From NCBI GenBank assembly GCA_011772865.1, contig WVYQ01000006.1, positions 1 to 36,625 of the forward strand: DNA of 36,625 nt. Reading direction: 5' to 3'. This DNA is from Woeseiaceae bacterium. GTDB lineage: Bacteria; Pseudomonadota; Gammaproteobacteria; Steroidobacterales; Woeseiaceae. Positions 34,622 to 36,625 of this stretch are shown here, piece after piece (the first letter of the stretch is position 1; each line of letters opens with the position of its first letter). The notes beneath the pieces were generated by a model that saw only the letters and a program-made list of their open reading frames with translations, did no database searches and was not told where the DNA came from. A program made the translations under genes and the position numbers.

Positions 34622-34858
34622 ATGTCCCTCGGACGATCATCGGAACATGACCAGATGTTTGAAGTCTTCGGCCGCGACCAGGTGGAGCGGCCGCTGTCGC
34701 ACATCGGCAGTATCGTGGCGCCCAACCGGGAGCTCGCCGTGGCGCGCGCCCGCACGCTGTACTCCGAACGGCCCTGGGTCGAGCTGTGCGTGGCGCCGGC
34801 CAGCGCATTTACGGGTTGCCTCAAGCCCGACCAGGTCGGCGTTGTCGGGATGGCATGA
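34622..34858 (+). CDS. paaB: PaaB-like oxygenase subunit
   Basis: A 78-residue protein recognisable as PaaB from MFEVFGRDQVERPLSHIGSI, APNRELAVARARTLYSERPW and VELCVAPASAF. PaaB bridges PaaAC heterodimers in the phenylacetyl-CoA epoxidase. AGGAGAG precedes the ATG at 34622; a GTG at 34616 is less likely. It lies 12 bases after the DUF59 gene, and its stop overlaps the ATG of the zinc-ribbon gene (ATGA). Confidence 0.85.
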   Translation: MSLGRSSEHDQMFEVFGRDQVERPLSHIGSIVAPNRELAVARARTLYSERPWVELCVAPASAFTGCLKPDQVGVVGMA

Positions 34859-35037
34859 GCGCGCCGCAGCAGCAACCGGATCAGCCGCAGGACATCGAGT
34901 GTCCCTGGTGTGATTCCAGGAATACGGAGTTGCTCAGCGCCTACGGGCCGAGCGTCGCCGAAATGCAATACAAGTGCCTGGACTGCGGTCAGGGCTTTGG
35001 CTGGATGAAATGGGAGCGCAGGCTCCCGGAAGCATAG
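34855..35037 (+). CDS. Small zinc-ribbon protein matching the C-terminal domain of PaaD
   Basis: A 60-residue protein with two CxxC pairs (Cys16, Cys19, Cys41, Cys44): ECPWCDSRNTELLSAYGPSV, then YKCLDCGQGFGWMKWE. Spacing and flanking residues resemble the C-terminal zinc ribbon of canonical PaaD (CPRCGS ... YRC..C..PFDYFK). It therefore appears to be the detached second half of PaaD, separated from the DUF59 half by the paaB-like gene. The ATG overlaps the paaB stop, and the paaC-like gene begins 8 bases after its stop, so it is part of the operon and probably needed for complex assembly. Confidence 0.8.
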   Translation: MSAPQQQPDQPQDIECPWCDSRNTELLSAYGPSVAEMQYKCLDCGQGFGWMKWERRLPEA

Positions 35038-35045
35038 GACTGGAA

Positions 35046-35843
35046 ATGAACGACGACACGATGAAAGCGCAACTGCTCTGCGTGGCGGACAGCAACTGGG
35101 TGCTGGGGCACTGGTACACGGTGTGCATGCTGAACGGCCGCGAGCTGACCGATTTCACGTCGATGGCTGGCATCGCCGAGGACAAGCTCGGCCACACGCG
35201 GGCGCTGTTCCGCTTCATGGAGGAATACTACGACCTGCCCGAGTACCAGCTCGAGTTCGGCCGCGCTGTCGAGCAGGTTCACAACATGGAATTGCTGGAT
35301 GCGCCACCGCAGAACTGGGCCGATTTCATCCTGACGCTGTACCTGGCGGACGTCGCCATCTGGCAGGTCGAGAACGCGATGCGCGATACCGATGTTGCGC
35401 CCGTAAAGAACCTGCTCACCAAGTTCGGCGAGGAAGCCTATTTCCACCAGCTGTGCATCGACGGCTGGCTCAAGGCGCTGGACGACGCCGAGCGCGACGA
35501 TCTCAAGGCCGCGTTGCCGGGTCGATTCGAGCTCGCGCTGCAATGGTTCGACGAGCCGGAGCTCAAGGCACGCTTCTCGGAACTGGTGCTCAACAAGCTG
35601 ACTTCGATTGTTGACCCGTCCGACACGGAACTGGCGGCATTGCCGGCCGGTGACAGGCCGGATGCCTGGGACGCGCTCCGCCGCCGTCCTGAAGGCAGCG
35701 CAATGCCGCCGCGGCTTTGGGAGGCCGTGGTTCCGACCAGCGAAGACGCGTTGATTGCCCGGCGGCCGCTGGCGGTCAGTGTCGACGACAACATCGACCT
35801 GTTCGTCAAGGTCAGGAAGGACGAGACCGAACCGCAGTTCTAG
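35046..35843 (+). CDS. paaC: PaaC-like structural oxygenase subunit
   Basis: A 265-residue ferritin-like helical protein of the phenylacetic acid catabolic family. The four-helix core is visible (NWVLGHWYTVCMLNGRELTD, GIAEDKLGHTRALFRFMEEY, FILTLYLADVAIWQVENAM, GEEAYFHQLCIDGWLKAL). Unlike the paaA-like protein it lacks ExxH motifs (EDKLGH and EEAYFH have shifted spacing), consistent with PaaC as the non-catalytic partner of PaaA. ATG 35046 is preferred over an in-frame start at 34974 within the zinc-ribbon gene. Its stop abuts the end of the convergent ferredoxin gene without a gap. Confidence 0.85.
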   Translation: MNDDTMKAQLLCVADSNWVLGHWYTVCMLNGRELTDFTSMAGIAEDKLGHTRALFRFMEEYYDLPEYQLEFGRAVEQVHNMELLDAPPQNWADFILTLYLADVAIWQVENAMRDTDVAPVKNLLTKFGEEAYFHQLCIDGWLKALDDAERDDLKAALPGRFELALQWFDEPELKARFSELVLNKLTSIVDPSDTELAALPAGDRPDAWDALRRRPEGSAMPPRLWEAVVPTSEDALIARRPLAVSVDDNIDLFVKVRKDETEPQF

Positions 35844-36161
35844 CTATTCGTTATCTGCTATCTGTAACTCGATACCATCGAGTTCGTCGGTCATGTGAAT
35901 CTGGCAAGTCAGTCGACTGTTGTCGCGACGATCCTCGACCATGTACAACATGGCGTCCTCGAGGTCTTCGATGGGTGGCAGCCTGGAAAACCACTCCTCG
36001 TCGACGTAGCAATGGCAGGTTCCGCACGCCGCGGCACCACCACACTCGGCGACCATGCCGGGGAGCTGCTGGTTGAAGGCGCCCTCCATAAGGGTAAAAC
36101 CGGCGTCGACCTCGACGTCGTGGCGAGCGCCCTGTGAGTCGGTGTAGCAGACTCTCGGCAT
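35844..36161 (-). CDS. [2Fe-2S] ferredoxin, adrenodoxin type
   Basis: A 105-residue ferredoxin with the vertebrate/adrenodoxin-type cluster motif: Cys40, Cys46, Cys49 (CGGAAACGTC) and Cys86 (RLTCQIHM). Such ferredoxins usually feed electrons to cytochrome P450 or other oxygenases from an NAD(P)H ferredoxin reductase. No PaaE-type reductase is found beside the Paa-like genes, so this ferredoxin is a candidate electron donor to the oxygenase, though it is encoded on the opposite strand (inference). A P450 partner elsewhere is the alternative. It starts 2 bases after the end of the porin gene. Confidence 0.92.
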   Translation of the reverse strand: MPRVCYTDSQGARHDVEVDAGFTLMEGAFNQQLPGMVAECGGAAACGTCHCYVDEEWFSRLPPIEDLEDAMLYMVEDRRDNSRLTCQIHMTDELDGIELQIADNE

Positions 36162-36163
36162 CG

Positions 36164-36625
36164 TTACAGCGTCAGGATCGCCCGCACGCCGACAACCCAG
36201 ATCGAACTCTTGTTCGGATTGTTCGCCGGGTTGAAGATGACCTGCCCGTCGGCGAGCAATGACAAGTTCTTTGCGATTTGGAACTTATAGGACGTTTCGA
36301 TCACGGTCTCGTCGTCGAGTCCCGGCCCGAAGGTATCCTCGGAGGGTTTCGCCCAACCAGCGCCAATCGTCCAGGTCTCACCGCGCGGCCGCGCGATTTC
36401 GACGCCGGCACTGAATGCGTCTTCGGCGGCAACGCCACCGCCGCCATCCGAGCTGCCGAAGCGGACGAAGGGGAAATACGTGTCATTGAGCTTCCAGGCA
36501 GCGCTCACGGCCCAGCCGCTGCCATCCGACACGCCGGCCAGGTCACGCTCGTCCTTGTCCCAGTAGGTGAACTGCACGAGATGGGTCTTGCGCTGGCCGA
36601 AGGACGGCGTCCAGCCGACCTCGAC
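36164..36625 (-). CDS. Outer-membrane porin, OprB-like (partial, 5' end outside the window)
   Basis: The frame is open to the right edge and encodes the last 153 or so residues of a barrel protein: QFTYWDKDERDLAG, VSAAWKLNDTYFPFVRFG, FSAGVEIARPRGETWTIGAGWA, VIETSYKFQIAKNLSLLADGQVIFNPANNP and the end VVGVRAILTL. The NLSLLADGQVIFNPANNP-type strand and final strands are characteristic of carbohydrate-selective porins of the OprB family. The substrate cannot be told. It is in tandem with the ferredoxin gene downstream. Confidence 0.78.
   Translation of the reverse strand, partial: VEVGWTPSFGQRKTHLVQFTYWDKDERDLAGVSDGSGWAVSAAWKLNDTYFPFVRFGSSDGGGGVAAEDAFSAGVEIARPRGETWTIGAGWAKPSEDTFGPGLDDETVIETSYKFQIAKNLSLLADGQVIFNPANNPNKSSIWVVGVRAILTL

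Noticed and set aside
33348..35843. Classical phenylacetate degradation operon
   Set aside because: The subunits are divergent, PaaD is split, and PaaE, PaaG, PaaZ, PaaJ and PaaK are not seen beside them, so I do not claim phenylacetyl-CoA as the substrate.

Overview
The window is dense bacterial chromosome of fairly high GC. Outer-membrane barrels, a TonB-dependent receptor and a porin show a Gram-negative, most likely a proteobacterium; the protein style is compatible with an environmental gammaproteobacterium, but no rRNA or other phylogenetic marker is present, so this is inference. There are no tRNA or rRNA genes, insertion sequences, phage genes or CRISPR arrays. No gene-free stretch exceeds 300 bases; the longest is the 297-base divergent region at 20311-20607. 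The overall theme is acyl-CoA catabolism: crotonases, three acyl-CoA dehydrogenases, hotdog hydratases and a thioesterase, a racemase, a mutase and a CoA-ester oxygenase, together with outer-membrane and inner-membrane uptake proteins.

Left part (1-13850): the end of an unknown gene, a crotonase and a Sel1-repeat exported protein read rightward. A TetR regulator reads leftward, divergent from a fused isobutyryl-CoA mutase (icmF). The 106-base gap between them holds a perfect 20-bp palindrome that overlaps promoter-like elements in both directions. After icmF come an outer-membrane barrel, a second crotonase, an LCAD-like acyl-CoA dehydrogenase, another barrel protein with an unclear start, a 3-hydroxyisobutyrate-dehydrogenase-family enzyme, an AraC regulator, an alpha-methylacyl-CoA racemase-like enzyme and an exported amidohydrolase. 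The combination suggests branched-chain acyl-CoA (valine, isobutyrate or methyl-branched acid) metabolism.

Middle (13903-28191): a leftward RidA plus fused indolepyruvate:ferredoxin oxidoreductase pair and a leftward TonB-dependent receptor with a clear intrinsic terminator. Divergent from the receptor is a tight rightward run of eight genes: MFS transporter, FMN-dependent 2-hydroxyacid oxidase, exported amidohydrolase, acyl-CoA dehydrogenase, Cys-less thiolase-like protein, DUF35 OB-fold protein and two MaoC-type proteins. The last five look like a dehydrogenation, hydration and retro-aldol module of the kind known from steroid side-chain degradation.

Right part (28175-36625): a TetR regulator heads a leftward operon (MaoC protein, thioesterase, IVD-like acyl-CoA dehydrogenase, DMSO-reductase-family molybdoenzyme) and is divergent from a rightward operon encoding a phenylacetyl-CoA-epoxidase-like diiron oxygenase. 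In that oxygenase operon the PaaD function appears to be split into two separate genes. A [2Fe-2S] ferredoxin and a truncated porin read back toward the oxygenase from the right edge. This divergent TetR / Paa-like oxygenase / molybdoenzyme locus is the most likely undescribed system in the window.
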